DNA of 64,000 nucleotides from Paenibacillus macerans (GTDB lineage Bacteria > Bacillota > Bacilli > Paenibacillales > Paenibacillaceae), in contig NZ_UGSI01000001.1 of assembly GCF_900454495.1 (NCBI RefSeq), positions 4,962,501 to 5,026,500 of the forward strand, read 5' to 3'. A program made the position numbers and the translations under genes. Within the stretch, counting starts at the first letter, position 1. The number at the start of each line of letters is the position of its first letter. The notes beneath the pieces are model-generated. The model saw only the letters and a list, made by a program, of their open reading frames with translations, was not told the DNA's origin and searched no databases. Shown here piece after piece: positions 33,177 to 41,876 of this stretch.

Positions 33177-34489
33177 AAAGAAGATTATGGATCACCTTGG
33201 CAAGTCTCATTTTGGCAGGTTCATTGACCCTAACGGGATGCGGTTCCAATCCCGGCAGTTCTGGAAACCCCGGCAGTTCGGCTGGGGATAACAAGAAAGA
33301 GCTTGTGATTTGGGATTGGGCGGACCCATACAAAGCCGAAATTAGCGGACCGATGGACAAGGTCATCGCCGATTATAAGGCCGAAAACCCGGACGTCGAG
33401 CTGAAAATCGAAAAGATCACTAATGATTCGCTCCGCACCAAGTTGCTCGCGGCCGTATCTGCAGACAACCTGCCGGACGTTGCCTTCCTGGATGGACAAT
33501 GGCTGGCCGAATTCCAGGCAACCGGCATGCTGGCGGATCTAAGCTCATATACCAACGGATGGGACGGGTCCAGCGATTTTCCAGAAAAAGTGTGGGATTC
33601 CGTCGTATTCGACGGGAAGGTTTATGGAATTCCCGGCGACGGCGACGTAAGAACGCTGCTTTATCGAAAAGATCTGTTGGAAAAGACGGGACTACAGCCG
33701 CCGAAAACCTGGAGCGACCTTGTAACTGCCGCCAAAGCACTGATGGAAGCCGGCAAATCGGAAGGAATTCAGTACGGCTTTGCCTTGAACGGCGGCGACT
33801 CGGAGCACACGTCCATGCGTTCCTTGCCTTGGATCTGGGCTCTGGGTGGGGATTTCGTCGACGATAGCGGCAAGCCGACACTGAACAGCGCTCCGGTCGT
33901 GCAAACCGTGCAGTTTATGTCCGATCTGGTGGCGAAGGAGAAAGTAGCACCTCCCGATAGCTACATGAAAACGAAAAAGGAAGTAGCCTCCAGCATCATC
34001 AGCGGTCAGGCGGCCATGGCGATCGTCGGGTCCTGGGAATGGCGCAGCGATGCCAATTTCCTCGGGCAGAGCAATTTGACGGACAAGCTCGGCTCCGCCG
34101 CCATTCCGGTGCCTGACGGCGCATCTGCCGATAGTCCGGCCACGGCGGTAGGTTATGGGACCTGGGTAGTGTTCGACAACTCCCAAAACAAAGATGCGGC
34201 CTGGAAATGGATTGAAAAGGTAACCTCGCCGGAGCATGAAATCGAAATCTTCAAAAACGGCACCGGCAACATGCCGATGCGCTTGTCCGCTTATCAGGAC
34301 GAGGTCTTCACCTCCGACCCGATCTTTCAAAGCTTTGTCGATATTATGCCTTACGCCCGTCCGCGCGCCAAAACGGACAAGTACGAAGTCATATCCAAGG
34401 CGTACCGCGAAGCGGTTCAGCAAGTCCTTGGCGGTCAACTGTCGCCGCAGGAAGCGCTCGACAACGCGCAGAAAAAGATTCCCCAATAG
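33173..34489 (+). CDS. ABC transporter sugar-binding lipoprotein
   Basis: The 438-residue CUT1 binding protein starts behind GGGAGGAATC. The signal ends in the lipobox LTGC (SLTLTGCGSN). The mature part has LVIWDWADPYKAEI, LPDVAFLDGQWLAEFQ, VFDGKVYGIPGDGDVRTLLY and SGQAAMAIVGSWEW, all typical of family 1 proteins. It precedes two permease genes, and a hairpin between them may keep expression of this gene higher. Confidence 0.92.
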   Translation: MKRRLWITLASLILAGSLTLTGCGSNPGSSGNPGSSAGDNKKELVIWDWADPYKAEISGPMDKVIADYKAENPDVELKIEKITNDSLRTKLLAAVSADNLPDVAFLDGQWLAEFQATGMLADLSSYTNGWDGSSDFPEKVWDSVVFDGKVYGIPGDGDVRTLLYRKDLLEKTGLQPPKTWSDLVTAAKALMEAGKSEGIQYGFALNGGDSEHTSMRSLPWIWALGGDFVDDSGKPTLNSAPVVQTVQFMSDLVAKEKVAPPDSYMKTKKEVASSIISGQAAMAIVGSWEWRSDANFLGQSNLTDKLGSAAIPVPDGASADSPATAVGYGTWVVFDNSQNKDAAWKWIEKVTSPEHEIEIFKNGTGNMPMRLSAYQDEVFTSDPIFQSFVDIMPYARPRAKTDKYEVISKAYREAVQQVLGGQLSPQEALDNAQKKIPQ

Positions 34490-34505
34490 TCGTTAACGGC
34501 GCGTT

Positions 34506-34550
34506 TGGAGGTCCGGCGACATCCGGAACCGGGCCTCCCTTCTATTTTTG
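34506..34550 (+). terminator. Intergenic hairpin, possible attenuator
   Basis: GGAGG(T)CCGG pairs with CCGG...CCTCC and is followed by TTCTATTTTT. It lies between the binding-protein and permease genes and could stop part of the transcripts. Confidence 0.6.
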
Positions 34551-34568
34551 AAGCGAAAGGAGCCACCC

Positions 34569-35504
34569 ATGATGGAGGAGCGGACTTACAGGCAAGCCAA
34601 TATACAATCCTCTTTAAAGCCCGAGAAGTGGAGATGGGAAAAGGAATGGACGATAGCGCTCATTTTTCTGCTCCCGGTGCTGGCGTTTATCGGCGTATTC
34701 GCTTTTTACCCGACTTTTTATGCCGTGTACCTCAGCTTTTACAATAGCAAATTTCTTGTATTCGACCGCACGTTTGTCGGTCTGAAAAATTACGCAGAAG
34801 TTCTAGGAAGCTCCGTATTCTGGCTCCCGCTGTGGAAAACTGCCGTGTTTACGTTCTGGTCTGTCGTCTTTCAGTTCGGGCTCGGCCTCCTGTTAGCGCT
34901 CAGTTTGAAAAAGACGTTTCGAATCAACGGTTTTCTGCGCAGCCTGATTGTCATTCCATGGATCTTGTCGCCGATCGTGGTCGCCGTCATCTTCCAATTG
35001 TTCTACATCTCCGACCGGACCGGTCTGCTTAATTACATGCTGATGTCCGTCGGCGTCATTTCCGAGCCGATTCCCTGGCTTGGCGTGGAGAATGCCATGA
35101 ATATGGTCATCGTCGCCAACGTGTGGTTTGGCATGCCGTTTTCGATGATCATGCTGCTTGCCGGACTGCAATCCATCCAAAATGACGTTTATGAAGCTTC
35201 CATGATTGACGGAGCCAACAAACTGCTGCAGCTCTGGTACATTACGCTGCCGCTGCTGAAGCCGACGATTCTCGTGACGTTGGTATGGATTACCACCAGT
35301 ACCTTTAACGAATTTGACCTGGTGTATGCCCTAACGGCCGGCGGCCCGCTCGAATCGACCAATCTGCTGGGCATTCAGATGTACAATACGGCGTTCAAGA
35401 TAGGGCAATTTGAAAAAGGCTCGACGATTGCCGTGCTGATGTTCCTGATCAACTTGTTCATGAGTGTCGTGTATTACCGAATGCTGAGAAGGAAGGAGGG
35501 CTGA
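34569..35504 (+). CDS. CUT1 sugar ABC permease (MalF type)
   Basis: The 311-residue protein has six membrane helices and the EAA loop YEASMIDGANKLLQLWYITL that contacts the ATPase. The ATG at 34569 has AAAGGAG at good spacing; an upstream TTG at 34548 does not. It forms a pair with the next permease. Confidence 0.92.
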   Translation: MMEERTYRQANIQSSLKPEKWRWEKEWTIALIFLLPVLAFIGVFAFYPTFYAVYLSFYNSKFLVFDRTFVGLKNYAEVLGSSVFWLPLWKTAVFTFWSVVFQFGLGLLLALSLKKTFRINGFLRSLIVIPWILSPIVVAVIFQLFYISDRTGLLNYMLMSVGVISEPIPWLGVENAMNMVIVANVWFGMPFSMIMLLAGLQSIQNDVYEASMIDGANKLLQLWYITLPLLKPTILVTLVWITTSTFNEFDLVYALTAGGPLESTNLLGIQMYNTAFKIGQFEKGSTIAVLMFLINLFMSVVYYRMLRRKEG

Positions 35505-35507
35505 CAA

Positions 35508-36341
35508 ATGAAACGTCGATCAAACCGCACTTGGGCCGTGCTCACCTATGTACCTGCCGTGACTTGGGCAATCATCTCGCTGGCTCCGCTGCTCTGGATT
35601 CTGATGCTGTCCCTCAAGCCGCAGATCGAGTGGAACAGCTTTCCCCCTACCCTTTTCCCGAAGGATCCAACCGGGAGCAACTATATGAGCGCTGCCGTCA
35701 ATTCGCCGATTGTGACTTATTTTACGAACAGCCTGATCGTGACCGGCGTGTCCCTGATTTTGTCGCTGCTGGTCGGTTCCCTGGCAGGGTATGCGCTCGG
35801 AAGACTCAGCTTCCCGTTCCGCAACGCGATTTTCATGGCGATCTTCTCCGTACGGATGATTCCCGCTCTGCTGACGGTGATCCCGCTGTACGTGCTGATG
35901 CATTCCCTCGGTCTGCTTGACTCCCTGGCGGGCATCATCCTCGTTTATACGGCGACCGGCATTCCGATGGTCATTTTCGTCATGAAAGATTTCCTTGAAG
36001 GATTGTCCAAGGAGATTGAAGAAGCGGCAATGATTGACGGCTGCTCGCGGATGCGGATTTTCTTTACTATCTTGCTGCCTCTGGTTCGGCCCGGCTTGGC
36101 CGCCGCAGCGATTCTGGTATTCGTCCGTACATGGAACGAATTCCTGATCGCCTTGACCTTGACCTCCTCGGACGGAATGCGGACGATCCCCGTGGGCCTG
36201 CGCAGCGCATTGGGAGAACGAATGGGCGAGATCGGGCCGATGGCCGCTTACACCATCATCGCCATCGTGCCGATTATTATTTTGTTTCTCTTTTTCCAGA
36301 AGCATTTCGTCGGAGGACTGTCTCAAGGTTCTTCCAAGTAA
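35508..36341 (+). CDS. CUT1 sugar ABC permease (MalG type)
   Basis: The 277-residue protein has six helices and the EAA loop IEEAAMIDGCSRMRIFFTIL. The C-terminus FQKHFVGGLSQGSSK is typical of MalG-type permeases. It starts 3 bases after the MalF-type gene. No ATPase gene is present in this operon; the MsmX-type protein at 60669 is a likely partner. Confidence 0.92.
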   Translation: MKRRSNRTWAVLTYVPAVTWAIISLAPLLWILMLSLKPQIEWNSFPPTLFPKDPTGSNYMSAAVNSPIVTYFTNSLIVTGVSLILSLLVGSLAGYALGRLSFPFRNAIFMAIFSVRMIPALLTVIPLYVLMHSLGLLDSLAGIILVYTATGIPMVIFVMKDFLEGLSKEIEEAAMIDGCSRMRIFFTILLPLVRPGLAAAAILVFVRTWNEFLIALTLTSSDGMRTIPVGLRSALGERMGEIGPMAAYTIIAIVPIIILFLFFQKHFVGGLSQGSSK

Positions 36342-36372
36342 TTTCGATTAAATTTGATGGGAGATGTTTGCA

Positions 36373-38445
36373 GTGTCAATTAGAACTTATTCAGACCAAC
36401 ACGCGATTGTTACGGAACATTATTGGTACGGCATCACCCAATACGATGTGTCCAACCGCCGCCTGCTGGCCCAGTTTGACGGCAACGGCGGCGTGTCCAA
36501 GTATTCAGTGGCCGGCGAATGGTCGATATTGAACGAGAACAGTTGGTTTACGGCCTGGTCAGTTAACGGGCGAAGGCTGCCGGCGAAACACCGCAAAACG
36601 GTTCGCGTCCTGGGGAGAATGATGGAAATCGATTTCCGGTCCTCAGCCGAGCTTGACGGGGTGGCCGTCTCGGCGCAGCAATTCTGCAATGACGAAGACA
36701 ACGCGGTGTATGTTCGGTTTACATTCAGAAACGAAGGTAACGCCGCGGCCAGGCTTTACCTGCGCCACGGAATGCTGTGGGAGCTCAAAAGCCATATGGC
36801 GGCAATGGCCGCCAAAAACGGAACCTACCGGGCGATGGAGATAAAGGAAGTTTGGAATGAGGCGCGGACACAGTGGGAGGCCCAGCTTGGCGACGACTAC
36901 CGGATTCATTTGGCCTCCAGCCACAAGGCTGAGTATATCGAGCAGGAAGGTCCGCGTATGATTCTGGACTTCAAGGACGAGATCGAGCCCGGGGCGACGG
37001 CCGTATTCACACTGACCTTTTCCGGCGGTATGCAGCCGCTGGCGGCGGAAGTTCTGGCCAAAGGAGCCGACTCGGCCCAATTGGCGGCAGAGTCATACCG
37101 CGCCTGGCTGCGGGAGAGCTTTACGGCCAGCGGCCAGCGGACGCTCAATTCATTGGTCGCCGCTTGCCTGAACGTGTCTCATTCCATGTACAAGGAAAGC
37201 GGGGGGCGTTTCGCCGCTTTTTATGCCGGGGTGAACTACCAGAGTCCTTCGCGGACTTATTTCCGGGACGGTTACTGGACGGTGCTGCCGCTTTTGCCAT
37301 TTAAGCCGGAATGGGTCAGAAACGAAATCGTCACGCTAGCCCAAGGCATCGGCCCCGACGGATCCTGCCCGAGCGCAGTGATCTACAATGTGTTGAAAGA
37401 AGCCTACGAGCAGTTTTGGCCGGACCACTATGACTCTCCCTCCTTCTTTGTGATGATGCTGCATGACTATTTGGCCTGGACGCATGATGCCGGCCTGCTC
37501 AGCGAACAGGTAAACGGGCGGACCGTTCTGGAACTGGCCAGCCTCTGTCTCGGCAAGCTGGAGGGCATCACCGATGAGGCGCTGCCGCAGATGATCAAAC
37601 CGGACAACCGCCGCGATTGGTGCGACAACGTGGTTCGCCAGGGCATCGTTGCCTACGATGTACTGCTGTACATTCGCGCCCGCCGATGTTATGCGGAAAT
37701 CATGCAATTTGTTGAAACTTGGCCGGCCAACGGAGACGATCGCAAGCAGTGGGACGCCAAGACAGAGCGGCTCGAGCTTGGGCTGCGCCAGTATCTTTGG
37801 AGCGACGAAACCGGGTACCTAAATTATTTGAATGTAGGCGGCGAGGGATTGACGGAAAACAACGTCTCCATCGAACAGTCGCTGGCTCCGCTGTTCGGCA
37901 TAGGCGCCGAGACGGATCAGCGCCGGGTGTTGGACATTTTGACCGCGCGGCTGGAAAGCCGCAACAACGATGAACAGCCGTTCGGAGACTGGGGAGTAAT
38001 GACCGTATTCCCGCAATATTCGCACGCGCAGCATCTGGTCGAAAAATCCGCCTACCCGTTTCGTTATCACAACGGGAGCGATTGGCCTTACCTTAGCGGG
38101 ATGTACGCTTGGGCCAAGCTCCGCCATCGCCGTGACGACTGGGAGTATCCGCTGACACGCTGGTTCACTTATGGTCTGGAGCGCGGCTGGTTGACGCCGG
38201 TGGAGTATTATGACCCGGTCTACGGAAAAGGTTCGGATTTGCAGGGATGGAGCGGCATGCCGGCCGCCGCCGTACTGTTCGGCGGTTTGAACCTGTATCC
38301 GCCGCTGAACGGGGAAATGTCCCCTAAACTGCCGCCGTGGGGCGATTGCCGCGTGCAAGGCATCAAATACCGCGGTAAAATTTATGAATTTGCAGCGGAG
38401 AACGGCAAGATAACGTTCCGCTCGACTGCAACCATTTCCGACTGA
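36373..38445 (+). CDS. Cytosolic (alpha/alpha)6-barrel glycoside hydrolase
   Basis: The 690-residue protein has an N-terminal beta-sandwich (to about 240) and an (alpha/alpha)6 barrel. Marks include SPSRTYFRDGYWTVLPLLPF, FWPDHYDSPSFFVMMLHDYL, RDWCDNVVRQGIVAYDVLLY and YRYHNGSDWPYLSGMYAWAK-like blocks, as seen in GH63-, GH78- or debranching-type enzymes. There is no signal peptide, so it should cleave an imported oligosaccharide. GTG 36373 is preferred over ATG 36364 by spacing from GGGAG. The exact GH family and sugar are not determined. Confidence 0.75.
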   Translation: MSIRTYSDQHAIVTEHYWYGITQYDVSNRRLLAQFDGNGGVSKYSVAGEWSILNENSWFTAWSVNGRRLPAKHRKTVRVLGRMMEIDFRSSAELDGVAVSAQQFCNDEDNAVYVRFTFRNEGNAAARLYLRHGMLWELKSHMAAMAAKNGTYRAMEIKEVWNEARTQWEAQLGDDYRIHLASSHKAEYIEQEGPRMILDFKDEIEPGATAVFTLTFSGGMQPLAAEVLAKGADSAQLAAESYRAWLRESFTASGQRTLNSLVAACLNVSHSMYKESGGRFAAFYAGVNYQSPSRTYFRDGYWTVLPLLPFKPEWVRNEIVTLAQGIGPDGSCPSAVIYNVLKEAYEQFWPDHYDSPSFFVMMLHDYLAWTHDAGLLSEQVNGRTVLELASLCLGKLEGITDEALPQMIKPDNRRDWCDNVVRQGIVAYDVLLYIRARRCYAEIMQFVETWPANGDDRKQWDAKTERLELGLRQYLWSDETGYLNYLNVGGEGLTENNVSIEQSLAPLFGIGAETDQRRVLDILTARLESRNNDEQPFGDWGVMTVFPQYSHAQHLVEKSAYPFRYHNGSDWPYLSGMYAWAKLRHRRDDWEYPLTRWFTYGLERGWLTPVEYYDPVYGKGSDLQGWSGMPAAAVLFGGLNLYPPLNGEMSPKLPPWGDCRVQGIKYRGKIYEFAAENGKITFRSTATISD

Positions 38446-38516
38446 TACACCAATACGGCGCTTGGCCGCCAATGCGTCCGCCGGTCTAAGGGCCGGCGGA
38501 CTGCATAAGGTGTATC
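38444..38516 (+). terminator. Double-stem terminator of the sugar operon
   Basis: GATACACC (38444-38451) pairs with GGTGTATC (38509-38516), enclosing the strong GTCCGCCGG/CCGGCGGAC hairpin (38476-38501). There is no long T run. The remaining gap to 38733 shows no convincing gene. Confidence 0.65.
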
Positions 38517-38733
38517 TTACCATCTGAAATTATGCGAAGCCCCTCCCCCACGAAATGCAAGAGTTCATTTCATATGCGCCCATATGCCCCAAAAACGGTT
38601 CGTCAAATGCAAAATTGCAGTTCATTTTCGGCCAAAACACCTTTTTTATCGAATACCCTCAAATGAGATGCACTTTTGCATTTGATCCAGTCAAGCCGCC
38701 CTTCCTTCAAGCCACTCCCCCGTTTATACACGC

Positions 38734-38760
38734 CAAAAAAGGCGCCCTAACGGCGCCTCT
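38734..38760 (-). terminator. Terminator after trxB
   Basis: AGGCGCC and GGCGCCT pair around CTAAC, and on the minus strand the stem is followed by TTTTTT. It lies about 80 bases after the trxB stop. Confidence 0.8.
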
Positions 38761-38838
38761 TCTTAAATCCGCTATCTTAAACTCCGTTTTCTTACATCCC
38801 ACTTCTCTTAGTTCATCGCTCCTTAGCTTCCAATTCCC

Positions 38839-39789
38839 TTAGTTTCCGCTCCAATCGTGCACCATGCTGCCTTCGAGGAACTTCTCGCAGTCCATCGCGG
38901 CCATGCAGCCCGAACCCGCCGCCGTAATCGCCTGGCGATAGCGCATGTCCTGCACGTCGCCGCAGGCGAACACGCCCGGCACATTCGTCTCCGTCGTCCC
39001 CGGCTTCACTAGTATGTAGCCGTGATCATCGGTTTCGACCGCCCCGCCCAGGAATTTCGTGTTCGGCGTATGGCCGATCGCTACAAACACCCCTTGCGCC
39101 TCCAACAGTTCCTCCTGGCCGGTTGCGTTGTTGCGGACCTTCAATCCCTTCACGGTCCCGGTTTCGTCCGTGACCACTTCAAGCGGCGTCCGGTTCAGCG
39201 CCCAGCTGATCTTCCCGTTGCCCTTAGCGCGATCCTGCATGATTTTCGAAGCGCGCAGTTCCTCCCGCCGATGCACCACCGTCACCTCGGTGGCAAACCG
39301 GGTCAGGAAATTCGCTTCCTCCATCGCGGAGTCGCCGCCGCCTATGACGAGGATTTTTTTGCCGCGGAAAAAAAATCCGTCACACGTCGCGCAGGTGCTT
39401 ACGCCGCGCCCGACGTTGTCCTGCTCGCCCGGAATGCCCAGATACTTGGCCGAAGCGCCCGTGGAGATAATGACCGACTCCGCCTCCAGTTCCTCGCCGC
39501 CTTCAAGCTTCACCTTAAACGGACGTTTCGAGAAATCGACTCCTTCCACCCAGCCGTTTCGGAACTCGGCGCCGAAGCGTTCCGCCTGCTTGCGCATATT
39601 GTCCATCAGCTCGGGACCCATGATACCCTCCGGAAAGCCGGGGAAGTTCTCCACCTCCGTCGTCGTGGTCAACTGCCCTCCCGGCTGCGTCCCTTCAATC
39701 ACAATAGGGCTCAAATTGGCCCGCGCCAAATAAATCGCCGCCGTCAGTCCGGCCGGACCGGTGCCGATCACCATCGTTTTACGCATCAT
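38839..39789 (-). CDS. trxB: Thioredoxin reductase
   Basis: The 316-residue flavoenzyme has the FAD motif VIGTGPAGLTAAIYLARA, the redox-active CATC pair followed by DGFFF, the NADPH motif VIGGGDSAMEEANFLTR and the C-terminal FACGDVQDMRYRQAITAAGS. It transfers electrons from NADPH to thioredoxin. AAGGAGG precedes the ATG at 39789; another ATG follows directly at 39786. The longer frame to 39846 lacks a site. As in B. subtilis it lies next to the TPR gene yvcD. Confidence 0.96.
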   Translation of the reverse strand: MMRKTMVIGTGPAGLTAAIYLARANLSPIVIEGTQPGGQLTTTTEVENFPGFPEGIMGPELMDNMRKQAERFGAEFRNGWVEGVDFSKRPFKVKLEGGEELEAESVIISTGASAKYLGIPGEQDNVGRGVSTCATCDGFFFRGKKILVIGGGDSAMEEANFLTRFATEVTVVHRREELRASKIMQDRAKGNGKISWALNRTPLEVVTDETGTVKGLKVRNNATGQEELLEAQGVFVAIGHTPNTKFLGGAVETDDHGYILVKPGTTETNVPGVFACGDVQDMRYRQAITAAGSGCMAAMDCEKFLEGSMVHDWSGN

Positions 39790-39901
39790 GTCTACCTCCT
39801 TGGTTCCCTTAGAAATAAAAATCAATCCGCCATGCTTGCCATTCATGCCATTGATTCGCCATTACAAGTTTTCCCCAAGTTGGACCGACTTACCCCCGCA
39901 A

Positions 39902-41641
39902 CTACCGTACCGATGGAAAAATCGCCTCGATTTTCTCTTTCACGCCGCACACTTCATCGACCCGCGAAGCATACCGGCGGGCCGTCGAAGCGGAAATATT
40001 GTATTTGCTCGCCACCTGCTCATAGGTTACGGGCCGGCGGTGCATTTTGGCCGTCAAATACTCCAGCGCCGCCGCCCAGCCTTCCAAGTGCGTAATTTTC
40101 GGCGTATCCGGATAGAGCCGGGTCAAAAAATCAACCCACAGCGTCTCCATATCATGCTGCTGCTGGAGATCATAGCTGGGCCGCATCTGTCTCATCGCCA
40201 GGTTGATCACCGATTGCCACTCGCGCTCCCAAACCGGCAGCTTCGTCGTCACGCGGCTAGGATCGACCATCGTTGTGGCCGCCCCGAAGCGAACCGGAAG
40301 CATTTTGCTCACGCCCAGACTACGCAGCACAAAAAGAGCCATATCCTTCAAGTACTCATCTTCCTCCGGCTCCAGCAAAAAAGCCTGCAGCGCTTCCTCA
40401 ACCTCCTGGTCGGCGATCAGGCCCAGCGCCTGAATGACCTGCAGCTTCGTCTTCGCATCCCCGTGGCGCAGCGCCCAGAAGAACGAGGAGCGGACGAGCG
40501 GGTTGTCCTTGAGATCGGCAGGGAAGCCGTCTTCGGATGTCTCCCAACGCTTAAGCTGCTCCTCAAACGGCAGCAGGTACTGGTAATTGACCGAAAACGG
40601 CTTGGATGCCTCATCCCCGCCGCCGCTTTGATCCAGCTGCGCCAGATAAAAGCCGGCCACGGAGGAGCCGGGATCGAGCCTTTTCACGTGCTGCCACAGC
40701 CTCCGCGCCTCGGCGTACCGCCCGGTGTAATAAGCGGCTACCGCCGCATAGTGGGAAACGCTGGGTTCACGGCGCATCTCTTCGTTCTGCAGCAGCCGCT
40801 TGAAGTGCCCGAAGGCCGCCTCGTGCCGGCCCAACATGCCCATCGTCGTAGCCAGCTTGAACACATGCTCCTGGTGAAACGGCACGATGTTGCTCAAGCG
40901 TTCCGCCAGTTCCTCCATCGCTTCCCGATTCCCCTCATGCTGATAAAACACGGCCAAATTGCACAGCCCGTGCAGGTTGCCGGGATCCTGCGCCAACACC
41001 TCATGCACCATACCCATCGCCTTGTCAAAATGCCCGAGGTAATAATAGCCAAGCGCCAGGTTGTTGCGGGCGGCCAGGAAATCGGGGCGGCCTTGCACCA
41101 GTTCCTCCAGCAGCTTCACCGCCTGGTTGAACTTGCCTTCCTCGAGCAGGGCCCTGGCCTGATCGTGCTCGTACAAGCCCTCCCTCGACTTGATGCTTTT
41201 CAGCTTGGTCGGACGATCCAGCTCGTATTGGAGCAGATCCATCATCTCTTCCGCTTCGGTCAGGAAATAGCCGCTGGCATCCTCCTCCAAATACGTCACC
41301 AGCGCTTCCTCCGCCGCTTCAAACAAGTCCATATTGGCGTAATTGTTGGCCATGTAGAAATAACATTCCGTCATGGTCGGATCGATATCCCGAAGCACGG
41401 TGGCCAATACCTCGTTGGATGCCTCATAATCTCCCATCTCCGAAAGAATTCCCGCCATATTGCAGTGGTTCACCGGGTTTTCCGGCTCGTACTCCACGGC
41501 TTTGCGAAAATATTTCAATGCCTTGTCGTAGTGATAGCGGTCTAACGAAGAGACGGCTCTCTCAAAGAAAAAGCCCGCATCCATCGAGAGCGGCAGCACT
41601 TTCCCGCGCATATCCCCGGACGGTTGTTTTTTCTCGTGCAA
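39902..41641 (-). CDS. TPR-repeat protein, YvcD-like
   Basis: The 579-residue cytosolic protein has at least seven tetratricopeptide repeats between residues 20 and 340 (for example YDKALKYFRKAVEYEPENPV, FDKAMGMVHEVLAQDPGNLH), an alpha-helical middle, and a C-terminal segment VTYEQVASKYNISASTARRY that looks like a helix-turn-helix. Its location next to trxB matches B. subtilis yvcD, whose function is not well defined. GAGGAGGTG lies 8 bases before a TTG at 41641; the GTG at 41650 overlaps the ribosome site. Confidence 0.8.
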   Translation of the reverse strand: MHEKKQPSGDMRGKVLPLSMDAGFFFERAVSSLDRYHYDKALKYFRKAVEYEPENPVNHCNMAGILSEMGDYEASNEVLATVLRDIDPTMTECYFYMANNYANMDLFEAAEEALVTYLEEDASGYFLTEAEEMMDLLQYELDRPTKLKSIKSREGLYEHDQARALLEEGKFNQAVKLLEELVQGRPDFLAARNNLALGYYYLGHFDKAMGMVHEVLAQDPGNLHGLCNLAVFYQHEGNREAMEELAERLSNIVPFHQEHVFKLATTMGMLGRHEAAFGHFKRLLQNEEMRREPSVSHYAAVAAYYTGRYAEARRLWQHVKRLDPGSSVAGFYLAQLDQSGGGDEASKPFSVNYQYLLPFEEQLKRWETSEDGFPADLKDNPLVRSSFFWALRHGDAKTKLQVIQALGLIADQEVEEALQAFLLEPEEDEYLKDMALFVLRSLGVSKMLPVRFGAATTMVDPSRVTTKLPVWEREWQSVINLAMRQMRPSYDLQQQHDMETLWVDFLTRLYPDTPKITHLEGWAAALEYLTAKMHRRPVTYEQVASKYNISASTARRYASRVDEVCGVKEKIEAIFPSVR

Positions 41642-41876
41642 GCAAGGCACCTCCTCTGGTTTTTAATTGATGCATTCTATGTTATAAGATCATATCGTCA
41701 GCTTAGTACGTGGTCGTAAACTCTCCAACACACAGTATACCATAGGTAAAGCTGTCCTCCCATGGGAAATCCGTGCGGAAAATAACGGTTTTTTGGAGGC
41801 AAGAGGAAAATCGGAAAAAAGCGCAGAATTAGTTAGCAGAATTATTATTTAGAATGAGGCAGAATGAGGGGATTTT

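Noticed and set aside
38555..38842. 95-codon frame after the sugar operon
   Set aside because: It has no ribosome site, contains the trxB terminator hairpin and shows no protein-like pattern.
39022..40095. Open frame of 357 codons on the plus strand
   Set aside because: It is antisense to trxB and runs on into the end of the TPR gene; low-complexity Arg/His/Leu composition is typical of a shadow frame.
39761..41545. Open frame of 594 codons on the plus strand
   Set aside because: It is antisense to the TPR gene, lacks a ribosome site and recognisable domains, and results from GC-rich codon use on the other strand.
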